Source of the DNA: Quercus robur
Lineage: Eukaryota > Streptophyta > Magnoliopsida > Fagales > Fagaceae
Reading direction: 5' to 3'
Assembly (NCBI RefSeq): GCF_932294415.1
Contig: NC_065544.1
Coordinates: 30,333,210 to 30,397,209 of the forward strand
DNA length: 64,000 nucleotides
This document shows, piece by piece, positions 12,001 to 26,295 of the stretch. The notes beneath the pieces were generated by a model. The model was not told the origin of the DNA. It did no database searches and saw nothing but the letters and a program-made list of their open reading frames with translations. Every line of letters begins with the position of its first letter. The stretch's first letter is position 1. The position numbers and the translations under genes are program-made.

Positions 12001-13896
12001 AGAAATTTCAATAAAGTAAAAAACATCTCATAACACATGAAAATAAACTAAATATATATTATAGCTATTATATAAATACCAAATTAAAATTCATTTTTTA
12101 TCATAAAACTAATAGAAACATAGCAATATATCTCCTTTTGGAGAAATATAGCATAAGTTTACATAACTATATATGTAGGAGCAGGTATGTGTTTTGTGAT
12201 TTGAATTTCATACAACTTCATTTTAGTTGTACAAGTTACCCCGAAAGGAAAGATGGAGGTCTTTTTTCTTTTAAAAAATAAATAAATAAAAGAAGGAAAG
12301 AAAAAGAAAAGAAATTTCAATGGCCTGAATACGAAAAGTAAATCGCTAAGGAAATAAGCATGTGCTTGGAAGATTTTAGGTAGCTTACGCCATGCTAATA
12401 GCGGCAGTGATTGTGTATCCAATAGATATTCCGACAAGATTTGAATATTGAGATACTGCACAAAGCTTGTACTTGATTCCTCCTGGAGAGAGAGAGAGAG
12501 AGAGAGAGAATTAGTCTCGAAGATGTATATGATAGATAATTCTTAAGTATTCCTAGAGTATAGAGAAATTGTGCTCTCTACTCTAACATTTATGGTGGAT
12601 TTTATCATGAATTTAATGAGTAGACCTCACTATAAATATGAGAGAAGGAAGCACAATTCTCCATACTTCAGGAGTATTTAAGAATTACACATACATGACC
12701 CGCTTTAGTAAGTAATTTTGAAAAAAAAGGTATTTGTATCATATCAAGATCATTGGGAAAATGAGTCAGTTTCAACTTATATCTTAATTTTCCGGTGATC
12801 AAAAGATGTGTTTGCAACAACACCAACATTGATAAAGAAAATATCGGATAAATGTATTCTTCCCATCATATCACACGGTTTGTATATGTAATAGGTTCAT
12901 GAGACCAAAAATTGTCAGTAAGTATACATATCATCTGATAAGTATCTCATAACATCGAGAAATCATACATCTTTCCTCTCACATTACATGAGATCTCCAT
13001 AATATATACATTTAATAAATATCTCATACATCTAATATATATTTAACAATGTTAACGAATGTCCTAAGGGAATTAGTTTATGTACTATTTTTAAAAATAT
13101 TTTTATGAGAAAATGATAAAGCAATTTATTATGTTGACAACTTATATATATATATATATATTTTTATAAAAGTTGTGTCAAAATTTTCCTAATATAGTTT
13201 ATTAACAATTGCCTTAAGAACACCTGTTAACATGACCCATATTTAATATACACATTTTATCTCTCATGCTACACGATTGTTATTTTCTTTCTCATGTTAC
13301 GCAATTGTGAGATGCACGTGATGTGAGAAAAAAGAATGCATATATCAAACGCATAAAATAATTATTGACGATTGACAAAAAGTCAGCAATCTCTTACCTA
13401 AGTTGTTCTTTACAGCCTCCATGTAATTGTAATTTCTTCTCCCAGTAATTGGGTCAGGGGACCTATAACAGTCAGTGAGTAGAATACAAGTAAGCAATGT
13501 GATGAGTGAGAAAATCAAGAGAGCAATAATCCCAGCAATCCATCCCAATTGAGCAAGGGCCCATGATAGAGCCAATACTCCAGACCCAATAACGGCTGTT
13601 ATGATATGTGCACTTGCAGTCATCAAAGTTCCTTCAACAAAATCAAAACCATGCCAGAAAGAAATTAATGAAGTGAAACCCAATAAAAAAAATCAGGGAA
13701 TTTCTTTACTGATTTTTTGAGAGAGGGTGTGGAAGAAAGAAATTTAAAGAGTTTTATGTGTAGAAAGAGTAAAATAGATACATACATATATATATATATA
13801 TATACCAGTTCGTTTTTTGCGTCCATCATCATCAAACTTAGAACTCATGTCCCCAGATTCTACGGCAAAGCTTGAAACTGCAGTCTGCGTCTCCAT
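6100..13896 (-). CDS. AAP: Amino acid permease of the AAP family, seven exons, complete
   Basis: A proton-coupled amino acid importer of the plasma membrane (AAAP family, Aa_trans domain). Minus-strand exons are 13896-13806, 13631-13398, 12482-12389, 11146-10932, 10708-10566, 7448-7221 and 6525-6100. All phases match, giving 476 aa, normal for AAPs. Landmarks in order are SAHIITAVIGSGVLALSWA, LTDCYRSPDPITGRRNY, KRSNCFHKNGHEAGCH, ILSQIPNFHELAGLSF, ALGNIALAYFFSNVLIEIQ, GYAAFGNLAPGNFLTGFGF, VHLVGAYQ, ASFWPLTVYFPIEMYI and a C-terminal HYKPFKSVS. About 11 membrane segments are expected for the family. The sequence looks closest to the AAP1/AAP6/AAP8 group, judged from memory. Exon 7 is read from ATAG/CTATTC, which keeps the family's aromatic-x-Q-P loop (LFSQPVYQLVEDW). 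Intron 5 (3.1 kb) uses a GC donor. A weak TATA-like TTATACA lies near 14005. Confidence 0.93.
7668..7706. repeat. Short inverted repeat in AAP intron 5
   Basis: The arms TAGTGACCACTCTAGGA (7668-7684) and TCTAGAGTGGTTACTA (7691-7706) pair almost perfectly around a T-rich loop of about 6 nt. It could be the remnant of a small foldback element. No function can be read from it. Confidence 0.6.
8290..8451. mobile_element. Probable MITE in AAP intron 5
   Basis: The right end, read inward on the minus strand, is AGTAATGCTAGGGACACAA, typical of a common plant foldback element. Diverged inverted copies of ACAACAAATGTCACAACAAT (left) and ACAATTAAATGTCATAGTAAT (right) face each other. The terminal bases have decayed and no target duplication is clear. 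Confidence 0.4.
9770..10015 (+). mobile_element. Possible old Ty1/copia LTR fragment
   Basis: Phrases such as TGTTAGTGGATTCTTCAAGG, a GTTTTCCCCAT stretch and TTGTGTTGTAATTTATTTTTCC follow the order seen near the 3' end of many copia LTRs. No ends, target duplication or internal region can be seen. The call rests on resemblance alone. The copy is old and fragmentary. Confidence 0.3.
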
Positions 13897-14255
13897 AGCT
13901 CTCTTTCTCTGACTCTGTCAAAGATGTTTTGGAGATATGTTTCTCTCAATATGTTTTGCAAGAAATGATTAGAGAAAAATGCGGTAAAAGAAAACAAATT
14001 ATGTATAAAGTATTACTCCTAAGTTCTAGACAGCTTTGTTTCTGAAAAAAAAAAAAAAAAAAAAGTTTTAGAGAGCTTTATCTAAATAAGACTGTAAGTT
14101 TCTTGAAAAACCTTTTCCCCTCTCTCAATATGTGTATTAAAAATATTTAATATTCTCAAAAAAAAAAAAAAACTAATGACTTAAAAATGTACTACTTTAA
14201 TGTATGCATTAATTACAGCCGTTTGGTGCAGGTGTGAGTGTGATAGGGTGAATGA

Positions 14256-14485
14256 AATCAAACTCTTTTGTCCCACTTTTCTTGTTCCATTTTATACTTC
14301 ACTAATAAAAACTTGACATATGTTCACCTAATTAATTAATTACTACCATTAATTAATAATGGAATTAATGGTAGCATTAATAAGTCAATAATGGTAGTAT
14401 TTAATTAGTTAGATGAACATGTGGCAAGTTTTTATTAGTGGAGTATAGAGTGGAGCAAGAAAAGTGGGACAGAAGATTTGGACTC
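14256..14485. mobile_element. Foldback element upstream of AAP
   Basis: Two arms of about 100 bp face each other. The left arm runs through TTTTGTCCCACTTTTCTTG and AATAAAAACTTGACATATG to ATTACTACCATTAATTAATA. The right arm returns TATTAATTGGTAGT-like sequence, then ATGTGGCAAGTTTTTATTAG and CAAGAAAAGTGGGACAGAAG. Pairing is about 85-90 percent by eye. It lies about 360 bp upstream of the AAP start codon, inside its likely promoter. Confidence 0.7.
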
Positions 14486-15944
14486 CCACTATTATATGTC
14501 AAAACGTAAAAACAACTTGTAATTATCAAATTAAACATTAAAATAATTTAGAATAAGAGAGTAATTAAGGTAAGATAATTATTATTAGAAAATCCTTGGG
14601 CATGTGTAGTTGTTGATGATGCAAAAATTTAATATTTGAAGTCCATAATAAATGCCTAGGTTATGTTCATACTTAAAAAGAGAAAAATGTCCAAATTCAG
14701 TGTTCTCAAAATTGATAGATAAGTAAGACTGATGACTATCCACATTTTTCAAACTTGGTAAAAGTGGAAGTTTTAAACATTGTGAATGACCTTTATTCCA
14801 TTGTTCAAGTTAATTTTAAAATGTAAATTCAAGTTAATGTAAAAGTGGAAGTTTTTATTCTCAACTCACTCTCATTGCTCATCCTCTTAATTAACCCTAC
14901 TTGAGAGATTCCTTTCCCAAAAAATGCAATCACCCTAGATTAGGGTTTGTAATTTCTTGTCCTCTACCTATATATATATATATATATATATATCCAAAAA
15001 AGGTTTGGCAAATGAACAAGATTGAATATGTATGATACAAAGAATTTGTTAGAAAAACTCATGTATTGAAACTAATTAAACATTCCAATCAAATGTGATG
15101 TTGGAGATACCGAACACGAAAAAGTGATTCAAAAATTCATTTTTTAGGTCCTTGAAATCTATATTCAATCAAAATTATTGTCAAATCATTTTATAAAAAA
15201 TTTATAATAAATGTGTACTCCTTTCGTCTCATTTCATTAGTCATGTTTAGAAAATCCAACTTTTAAGGAAATATTATTTAATGCATTATCTTTTAAATAA
15301 TAGGCTATAAATTTCCAAAACTACCTTCTTTGATTTAAACTCTAGTTAAAGACGGGATTCTAGTTTTTTAAATGAAGCAAGGGGTAAGTATAAAAATTTA
15401 ATAAATCTAGTTAAAGAGGGGTTTGAGTTTTTTAAATGAAGCAAAGGGTAAGTATGAAACTTTACTTATTAACTTTTAAAAAATAACAAAATTTTGGAAC
15501 TTTTTAAAATGAAATAGACGGCACCTGTTAAACAAAAAAAATGGTCTTGAGTACTAACAAATTTTTTTTTTTTTAGGCAAGAGGACTAACGATCTGGTAG
15601 AATGAATTACTACAGTAGTTTTAGCATTTTCCATCCGATTATGGCATAGGGGTAATGATTTCTTTTGGATGAACAGATTCAACATTCAACATTGTGCAAA
15701 ATTTTCTGAAGAAGAAAGCCATATCCAATAGGTAGATGTAAAACGATTAATGGTTCCTTTTCAAATTTCAGTTTTCATCTAATAAATGCACTAGTTTCAA
15801 TAATTATTCCAGAGCGTATGATGTAAAACAATTGATGGGAGAGAGTGTAATATATATGGTGTCCAACCCAGAAGCACGTGTGATATGAAAAAGAGGCTTT
15901 ATGTGATAAACCAACAAAAGTAGATAACTTATTCAAGAAGCTAA
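14486..15944. other. AT-rich intergenic DNA, no gene seen
   Basis: A (TA)n run lies at about 14970-14992. A direct repeat around 15340-15480 contains TTTTTTAAATGAAGCAAGGGGTAAGTAT-like units (two copies about 60-70 bp apart). No ORF with family resemblance was found. Confidence 0.55.
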
Positions 15945-16728
15945 GGGCCGTTTGGTCACCCTTTTCAAAACACAGTGTTCAGTGTTTAAACACTTAACAC
16001 TAGTGTCCAAAATTTTAAAAAACGCATTTGGTCAACCTACCGTATTCTGGGTTGTTTGAAAATTGTTGCTCCAAAAACCATGTTTGAACAGCGTGTTTTG
16101 AAATCAAGTCGGAGCTGATTTTAAACAACAAACAGTAGTTTCCAGTGGCACTTCGATAATAAAATTGAGATTCAAACGGGGCCCACCTGGTCAGCTTTTT
16201 TTGGTCATTTGTCTTCTCTCTTTACTCTCATCTCTTCTCACGCCCCAAATGCTCTCTACTGTTACAAAGATCACACAGCAGTGAACCCAGAACTCTCCAC
16301 CCACCTCCATAACTCCCTTCACCCAGCGCCATTCCACCTCACCCCTCACGGCCATTAATCAACCGACCCATCATAAACGCGTCTTCTACACACACCGCAT
16401 CACCAATAACCCCTATCAATCACATTAATCCCTTTCTCACAATTAATTCCTCACCTACGAAGCTCTGTTGCTAAGGAAAATTGTTGCATTCTCACACGGT
16501 CCGAAGGGCTTGGTCAGGTAAAGATTTTAATTTCTTAATTACTTGTTGCAACTTTCTTTCACATCCCAATCAATTTCAAATCAGTTCACTGCTTTCCAGG
16601 TTAGGGCTTATTTTTAATCCCACATCTTCTTTCAAATGGAACCCTCGCTCTCATCCTCATCCACCTCTCTCGTGCATTACAGAGCATCTGCTTCCTCCTC
16701 TCACCGTGTTCCCTTACTGGTAGGTCTG
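15945..16728. mobile_element. Left end of a Harbinger-like element with gene-like interior
   Basis: GGGCCGTTTGGTCACCC follows a possible TAA target site (15942-15944), the form of the other Harbinger-type ends in this window. The interior (16210-16700) is unusually C-rich and CT-rich compared with its surroundings, like a captured leader or exon. I could not find a matching right end, so the extent is unknown. Confidence 0.35.
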
Positions 16729-17080
16729 TTTTTGCTTGTTCTGTTATAATTTTGTACCTAGCTCATTGAAAAAATCTTTTCATTTTGTAGCCTCTGTGTT
16801 GTTGCTGATGTGAACTTGAGATCAGTAGGTGTAAGTGTAAGTTTCACTTGACAAAATTATAGTGAATAATTTTTGCTTGTTCTATTATAATTTCGTACCT
16901 AGGTAATGCATTTTCTCTTCATTTTGTGGCCTCTGTGTTGTAGCTGATGTGAACTTGAGATCAGTAGGTGTAAGTGTAAGTTTCATTTGACAAAATTATA
17001 GTGAATCATGTGTGCTTGTTCTGTTATAATTTTGTACCTAGGGTTATGGTTTTGTGGCCTCTGTGTTATGGTTTGAGATT
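16729..17080 (+). repeat. Tandem repeat, about 140-bp unit, 2.5 copies
   Basis: Units begin with TTGCTTGTTCTGTTATAATT at 16729, 16870 and about 17010. The first two share GATGTGAACTTGAGATCAGT and GGTGTAAGTGTAAGTTTCA. The third stops after the CCTCTGTGTT part. The copies differ at few positions. Confidence 0.85.
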
Positions 17081-17496
17081 TAATGTTTTCCTTGAAGTAG
17101 AAAGGGAGTATGTATAAATGTTTGTGTGAGAGAGAGACTTCAACTATTATATAGGGTTCCCATCCCCTGCAAATGTCTCCAAAAATTTTTAAATACAGTA
17201 TAAGATACAAAAACTATTTCAAATGTTTGTCATGACAAACTGTGAAAAAAACCTGAATATACATAAAATTTTATAAGAACTTATTAAATGGCAGAAAGGA
17301 TTCTTCATTTTCCTTTCACAGACCCACTCTTTTCTTTTACCATTACTTATTTGAATTTTTCATCTTATTATTGAAAAAGATGTTAAAGTTATTATCATAA
17401 TTTATTAAAGTAGCGACTTCAGATCATTCATTATGTCGGTTCCTAATTTTCTTACTTTCATTTGTTATTTTGTAAATCTGGCGTTATTATGTGAAA

Positions 17497-17527
<31 letters not shown>

Positions 17528-17966
17528 TATCTGATAACATTTGTCATTTCCCTCATTAACTTTCCTTAAGAGCTTCCGCTGTTAACACAACTCAAAAATT
17601 CATATATAAAAAAAAAAAAAACTCAAAAATAGAATCATGTATAGCAAATCACTAATTCAATTAATTTCATTAATAATAAAAAAAAGTTGACCAAAATTCA
17701 TTTTTAAAACATCAAACGCCATAGGCCATTTCATTGTTTTAACAATAATTGAGACAAATAATTAAAACTTCGTACAATTAATTTAGGTTCAATTAGAAAA
17801 AGAGGTAAAGCCTTAGCAGACAAACCTTTTGTAATCGATTTCTTTGAGAATATGTTCATGGTGTTTGCCTTTTGAACAATTAATGCGCCAATGAATAAAT
17901 CCCTAACCTCAACTCCAAAAAAATAAATAAATAAATAATATCAATAATTGGACCTAAGACATAATC

Positions 17967-17997
<31 letters not shown>

Positions 17998-18437
17998 CTA
18001 TTTGGATGGGAAGAGAAAGTCTGGGTTCTTTTTAGGAGAATTTTTTGAGAATAAATATTATGATTTTAAATTCAATAATTTTCATGGGTGTTTAAGAATA
18101 AATAACTACTCACTCCCAAAAGGTTTATGCTTACAAACTTTTTTATTCATTTAAATATATATGTCCATCTCAAGAAAATTCATACATGAATATAAAATTT
18201 TAAAAAAAAATTTATTTATTCCAACCTCTATGAGTTTTTAAAATTTAATAGATCACATACGTTATAGAATACAATAGCTAATAATTCAATAGACATTTGT
18301 CCCTTAAAAAAAGGAAGTTTTGTCATGTTTTGGTCATTAATTTATAGAATAAATAATTTATTGAAAACAATAACATTAAATAAATAGTTATTATATAATT
18401 TCATTTTGCAAATAGCTGGAATTTATTTATTCATATA
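17081..18437. other. AT-rich intergenic DNA, no gene seen
   Basis: Low-complexity A-runs and a (TA)n tract at about 17506-17530. Nothing recognisable as a gene or a complete element. Confidence 0.55.
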
Positions 18438-19440
18438 CTAGTTATAGGCCTGTGTGTCACACGGTTTTATGAAAAAACTTATAAATAAATGTATAAATAA
18501 TTATATATTTTAATAGATTTAATAAAGATAAAAGAAAAAATTATTAAGTGTAAATAATTATCTCACTAAAATAAGGGGTAAGATTTCTTCCTAAAACTAA
18601 ATTAAATTGATAATTTCAAATTAAATTTTAAATTGATAATTATTTCAAAAAAAACATACTAAACAATTGATAAATCTAAAATTAATATAATCTTGATAAT
18701 ATTATAAATTAAAATTAAAGTTGATAATTCAAGAATACACGTGTAGAATATCTTGATAATTTGATGTAATATAAAAATCAAATAAGAAAATTGTTAAAAT
18801 TAATCTATTAATTCTAACCATATTTAATCATTAATTCTAAGACCCTAACCCTAAGCATATAAATTAGATCAAAGCTAAGAAAATTAGTTTAAACAAAAGG
18901 CAACCAATACACAAAACCTAATCAATTTAATAAAAACAAAATACAAAAATAAAGAAGGAGCCTTTAGAAACTTGACAATGTTTTCGAATGTTTTGAATTC
19001 ATTAATTAAGATCACATGAAGACACACACACAAAAAAAAAAAAAAAAAACACCAGTAATAACACTAAAGACAATAAACAAAATGAAAATAATAATAATAA
19101 AAGAAGAAAGAATGCATACCTGCATTGTCATGGGATTTAGACATTCACATATTGAAATAAGTTTCACTCCAAAAATGATATATAGGGTTATATCTATTGG
19201 TAGAGTTCCATTTGAAATATAATTTATTTAAATCTTATTGAAATTAAAGATATCTAATCAACGTGTTTGTTATTGTCCCATAAAAATTGGAATTAAAAAA
19301 AGGTCATATGAAAAAAAAAAAAAAGAGTAAGAGTGGATTCAACATAATGTTACATATAAAAAATTAAAAATTAAAAAAAATAAATAAATAAAAAGAGAGA
19401 GAAAGAGAACGTGGTTAATAGCTATAAGGAATTTTGATAT

Positions 19441-19441
19441 A

Positions 19442-19492
<51 letters not shown>
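19441..19492. repeat. (ATAC)n-(AT)n compound microsatellite
   Basis: About seven ATAC units run directly into an AT dinucleotide tract of about 22 bp. Confidence 0.9.
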
Positions 19493-19494
<2 letters not shown>

Positions 19495-19729
19495 AATGTC
19501 ATTAATGTAGAAATTATCAAATTAATGGAGATATATATTGTTTTTTGGGATAGATAGAGATTATCAAATTATTGGAGATATATATTGTTTCTTCGGATAG
19601 ATTTATATTAATCACCTCTTGAAGAGTTTGGATTGTGTTTATCCCTTAATAATCAAGTTTTGTAGCTTGATATTCTAATAAAATAATATTAATTTAGTAA
19701 TATTAAAATTTTGAAAATTTAGATGATAA

Positions 19730-20275
19730 ATATTATCTAAATTAAAATTTTGTATGTTAAATATTATCCCCTAATTTAAAAAATATATCCTAACAAATAA
19801 AAAATAATATTAATTAGATGATAAATATTATTTAAATTAAATTTTTGTATGTTAAATATTATCCCTTAATTTAAGAAATATATCCTAACAAATAAAAAAA
19901 TAATGTTAATCTAATTTTATTTAATGATAAGAATAAATTAGAGTCCTAATAGTATACTATTCTTTTTTAGTTCTTTAAAAATTTAATAAAATTTCTGCAA
20001 TTTCGTGAAACCACATGGCGCAGCCACAACATCTAAATATTATCTAAATTAAATTTTTTTTATGTTAAATATTATCCCTTAATTTAAGAAATATATCCTA
20101 ACAAATAAAAAAATAATGTTAATCTAATTTTTTTTTTTTTAATGATAAGAATGAATTAGAGTCCTGGTAGTGTACTATTCATTTTTAGTTCTTTAAAAAT
20201 CTAAAAATTTAATAAAATTTCTACAATTTGGTGAAGCTATGTGGTGCAACTACGGCGTCTAAGCCCAACTTTTAT
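19730..20275. repeat. Direct repeats at the Helitron 5' side
   Basis: A unit with TTAAATATTATCCCTTAATT and AAATATATCCTAACAAATAA occurs three times (about 19735, 19845 and 20060). The last two belong to a longer repeat of about 200-230 bp that also contains AATTAGAGTCCT, TAGTTCTTTAAAAAT and a GTGNNGCNACNNC motif. The Helitron therefore carries two diverged copies of its own 5' terminal region in tandem. Confidence 0.75.
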
Positions 20276-20489
20276 TATATATAATATGATATGATATGAT
20301 ATAATATGATATCATGTTTATATAGTTATTATATGTATTACACACTATACGCTACTCCATTTTTATAGTCATACACCAATATGCATAGAAATTGGAAATA
20401 CTAAAATGTCCCAAAAAGTTACATTTATATATTTAAAAAAGAATGAAATTTTAGCTAAAATTGTAATTTTTAGTATGAAGCATCACGGA

Positions 20490-21040
20490 TATAATGTCAA
20501 TTGAAAATTAAGAAGAGCTGTATGTCTTTGGTGAGATGGAGTAGACAATTGGGAAACTCAAAGACAAAGCTAGAAGAGAAGAAATTGGAATTAGAGCATC
20601 TTACGGTGATGAATACTACAAATAATCTTGATGTGATCCAGAAAGTGAAGGATGAGATAAATGCTTTATTACTAAAAGAGGAATTATTTTGGAGGCAGAG
20701 ATCTAGATCAATCTGGTTACTTGCAGGGGATAAAAACACAAAGTATTTTCATCAGAGAACAAGTCAAAGATGTAGAAAAAATCGCATTTCAAGTTTATTG
20801 GATGATCAAGGGAGAAGGTGTAATACGGAAGATGATGTTGCAAGGGTGGCCGAAAATTGCTTGAAAAACTTATTCACTTCTACTAATCCAACTAATCTGA
20901 ATATTGTTCTGGACTTAGTGGATAGAGTGGTTATTCCTGATATGAATCAAATGCTGCTTCAACTGTATACATTTGATGAGGTTAAGTGAGCTCTTGTTCA
21001 CATTCACCCATCCAAATCACCCGGCCAGATGGTATGTGGT
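20490..21040 (+). mobile_element. LINE (L1-type) fragment
   Basis: An open frame at 20501-20989 encodes the linker between endonuclease and reverse transcriptase of plant L1-type LINEs. It includes the hallmark IWLLAGDKNTKYFHQRTSQR and the following RISSLLDDQGR. The frame stops (TGA at 20987-20989) before an ALVHIHPSKSPG remnant of the reverse-transcriptase start. The endonuclease and nearly all of the RT are missing, so this is a small dead fragment. It abuts the 5' side of the Helitron. Confidence 0.8.
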
Positions 21041-22214
21041 TTTTCTTTTTCCAAAAATACTGGCATGTTGTAGGTAATGATTTAATTGAAGTAGTGTTGT
21101 TTGTCTTGAAGCAATGATTTAATAATTGTGTATTCCATTAAAAACCACACACACAAAAGTATGAAGAATTCTCTTATATATATTGTCCTTTTTGGTAATT
21201 TGCAGTTCAAAATGCAATTTTGATAATTGCTTACCAAATACTCAACTTTTTTAAAAAGCATTTTTTAACTGTTTTTAGCAAACACTTTACTTTTTGAAAA
21301 AACCCAAATTAAAAAGCACTTTTAATACTGCCTTTTTTCTGGAAACCATGATTTTGAAAGGTTGAAACAATCTCACCCTTCTCCCTAAAATTTTAAGTTA
21401 GCGTTATTGGTCCCTGAAGTTTTAAATATATGAGTTATTGGTCCCTTCATTAACTTTCATTAATTTATTTGCATGTGTCTAATGGAGAAATGATGTGTCA
21501 TGTTTTAAGTGATGTGGAAACTTATTTATAGTTAAAAAATTACACCACATTATACACATCAAAACCGGATAAACCCAAATAATGTGGATCTTCAACACAT
21601 CAAACCCGTTAAAATGAAGTCTTTCTCCAAAATGTAAGTTCCTGGATTTTCTTCGTCAAGCCCCATGCCACTCATCTCAAATACTCTAGCCAGATCTCTC
21701 GCATAAACACTTATTTTACATTTAGATACATATATTTCGTTGAACTTGAAACTGAAATGGTAGCGGTTGTTCTATTGAGTATTTGTGGTTAACCATTTGA
21801 TCAAATACATATTGGTTTTTTCCAATTTTATTATGAAAGATGGGTATGTTTTGCTTGAGAGATTTCTGCTTGGTCATGTATAGATGCAATTACGTAGATA
21901 CCTCCAGCCAGCCTTATTTGGATTTGGAGAAAAAGGAGAAAAAATAAATAAATAAAGACCCAATTTTTTATGGGTTTGATGTGTTTTTATTTGGGTTTAC
22001 CCTAATGTGTAATTTTTTAATTATAAATAGATTGTTACCAACCAAAATATTTAAGACATCTAACCAAAATATTTAACCATTCTACTCCCCCCTTATTTCA
22101 CCCTTTTACAATTTACCCTCTACTTTACTACCACTAAACCGGGAATTTTTTTTAAAATGAGACAATTCTTGAGATTCGTCAAAGATTAGAGGACCCATTC
22201 AATCGACTAGTTAA
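21041..22214. other. AT-rich intergenic DNA with dispersed repeat phrases
   Basis: GTTATTGGTCCCTGAAGTTT and GAGTTATTGGTCCCTTCATT occur about 40 bp apart (21397-21460). Such phrases are typical of degraded repeats. No gene was found. Confidence 0.45.
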
Positions 22215-22857
22215 GGGACCGTTTGGATTGAGTTTTTTGATAACTCAATTCTCTGTTTCCGTAACTCATAACTCAAAAATGGTGGGACCCATAGTAAAAA
22301 GGTTGTTTAGCCAAACGATAACTCTGTTTCCATCACTCAATTCTCTGATTTTTGAGTTATAAGTTATGAAAACTGAAAACAGCTTTTTTATTGTTTTCAG
22401 TTTCCATAACTCATAACTCAATGACATTTCCGTAAATAAACACACATGAGGAACTCACAGCCGCAACTTTTGACCACCTTTTGACCTTTTTTTTTTTTTT
22501 TCTTTTTCTTTTCCTGGGTTGGCCGCTCAGGTTTTTTTTTTTTTTTTTTTTCTTTTCTGGGTTGGCATTGTTCTTTTTTTTTTTTTTCTTTTTCTTTTTC
22601 TTTTCCTGGGTTGGCTGTTCGGTTTTTTTTTTTTTTTTAAGCTTCGGTGAGTTGGGTATTAATAAAATAAAAAATTAAAAAATTAAAAAAAAAACTACTG
22701 TACTGACTGACAGATGTGGGACCCATGAATAGTGTGAAAAAATTGAGTGATGAAAATAAAAGTGATGTTGCCAAATGAGTTTAAAAAAATGAGTTATGAG
22801 TAATGGAAATTGAGTGACGGGAATTGAGTGATGAAAAAAGGTTACCCAAACAGGCCC
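22215..22857. mobile_element. Tourist/Harbinger-type MITE with internal poly-T minisatellite
   Basis: Terminal inverted repeats are GGGACCGTTTGG (left) and GGGCCTGTTTGG (right, reverse complement). The element is flanked on both sides by TAA (22212-22214 and 22858-22860), the Harbinger target duplication. Inside, ACTCATAACTCAAT-type sequence surrounds a block at 22484-22640. That block holds four repeats of a T-run followed by TTCTTTTCCTGGGTTGGC. It lies about 290 bp beyond the stop codon of the alpha-tubulin gene. A second member lies near 48.1-48.9 kb. Confidence 0.8.
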
Positions 22858-23143
22858 TAAATTTCCCACCCACACGAAACTCAACCACGAATTTTCGCTA
22901 GTTCTACTTTGACACGTGCTAAACAGCTTAAGACAGAATAAAAAAGGTAAAAGAGAGAAGAAACTTCACAAATTAAAAACCAAACGATAAAACAAGTATC
23001 AAACAGCAATAACATCAGTCTGGGTAGGATAAAATTGGGAACAACTGAGATTTGTTGCACACATACACAAACATAGGGCAGACCAAAAGATGATACTACC
23101 CAAACAAAAAACAAACTACCATCTCAGCAACTAGTTAAAATCC

Positions 23144-25678
<2,535 letters not shown>

Positions 25679-25758
25679 TTATCAAGACGCCTTCTGATCT
25701 GAGTGAAAAGTGAAAACCCTTTCGATTCAAATATGACTTAAGCGTTTGGGTTTGGCTG

Positions 25759-25766
25759 TATTTATA
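25759..25766 (-). promoter_or_regulatory. TATA box of the alpha-tubulin gene
   Basis: A perfect TATAAATA on the minus strand, about 160 bp upstream of the ATG. This would give a 5' UTR of about 120-130 nt. Confidence 0.7.
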
Positions 25767-26261
25767 GAGTGAGATATCATTTTAACCCGAGGTGGTGTTT
25801 GAGACAAGGTGGATGACTTGGCTGTCTGTTATTGATTGTTACGGTAACCATCTTTCTAACCATGGCTCGTTATATTTTCTGGATTTTTGAATTATTTTAT
25901 TTGCCGCTCGAAGGGTTACTGTAAATCTGTTTGGCTGTAAGGTTGTGATTTTCCCTCTACCCCGCTTGGGTTTTCCTCCATCAATGCTCTTGCTGTTTGG
26001 ATGTTTCTTTTACCTTTTATATATACTTTGTACGTTTAATTTCTATATACTTTCATTGGGAACCTTTTATATATATAGAGAGATATATATATATAATTTT
26101 ATTTTAATATACATGGGATGGGTCGATCAAAATTGCTCTAATCTAGAATAATCTAAGAGAAGTAAAGTAAAATTATTACCTTTATTTCTTCCTATGCGTT
26201 ATTGTCACCACCACTATCATTACCATTATCAATACTCATTTCTATCAATCACCATTTTTTA

Positions 26262-26295
26262 TCATAACTAATATATAACCCGTGCATATGCAAGG
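26262..26295 (-). mobile_element. Helitron 3'-end relic
   Basis: Minus strand: CCTTGCATATGCACGG forms a hairpin with one mismatch, followed by GTTATATATTAG and T. The terminal CTAG has become TTAG. No 5' end could be found, so this is a decayed end only. Confidence 0.35.

Larger units (their letters stand above)
18438..20290 (-). mobile_element. Non-autonomous Helitron, reverse orientation
   Basis: On the minus strand the 3' end reads CCGTGTGACACACAGG (a short hairpin) followed by CCTATAACTAG, ending CTAG with T as the next base, the Helitron rule. The 5' side, near 20290 on the plus strand, reads TATATAATAAAAGTTGGGC on the minus strand, which I recall as a plant Helitron start. The exact 5' TC is uncertain within the ATATC-rich run. 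No Rep/helicase coding sequence is present. Confidence 0.55.

Noticed and set aside
22481-22678. Phe-rich open frame, and similar frames at 48170-48657
   Set aside because: Translations of poly-T or poly-A tracts in MITE minisatellites.
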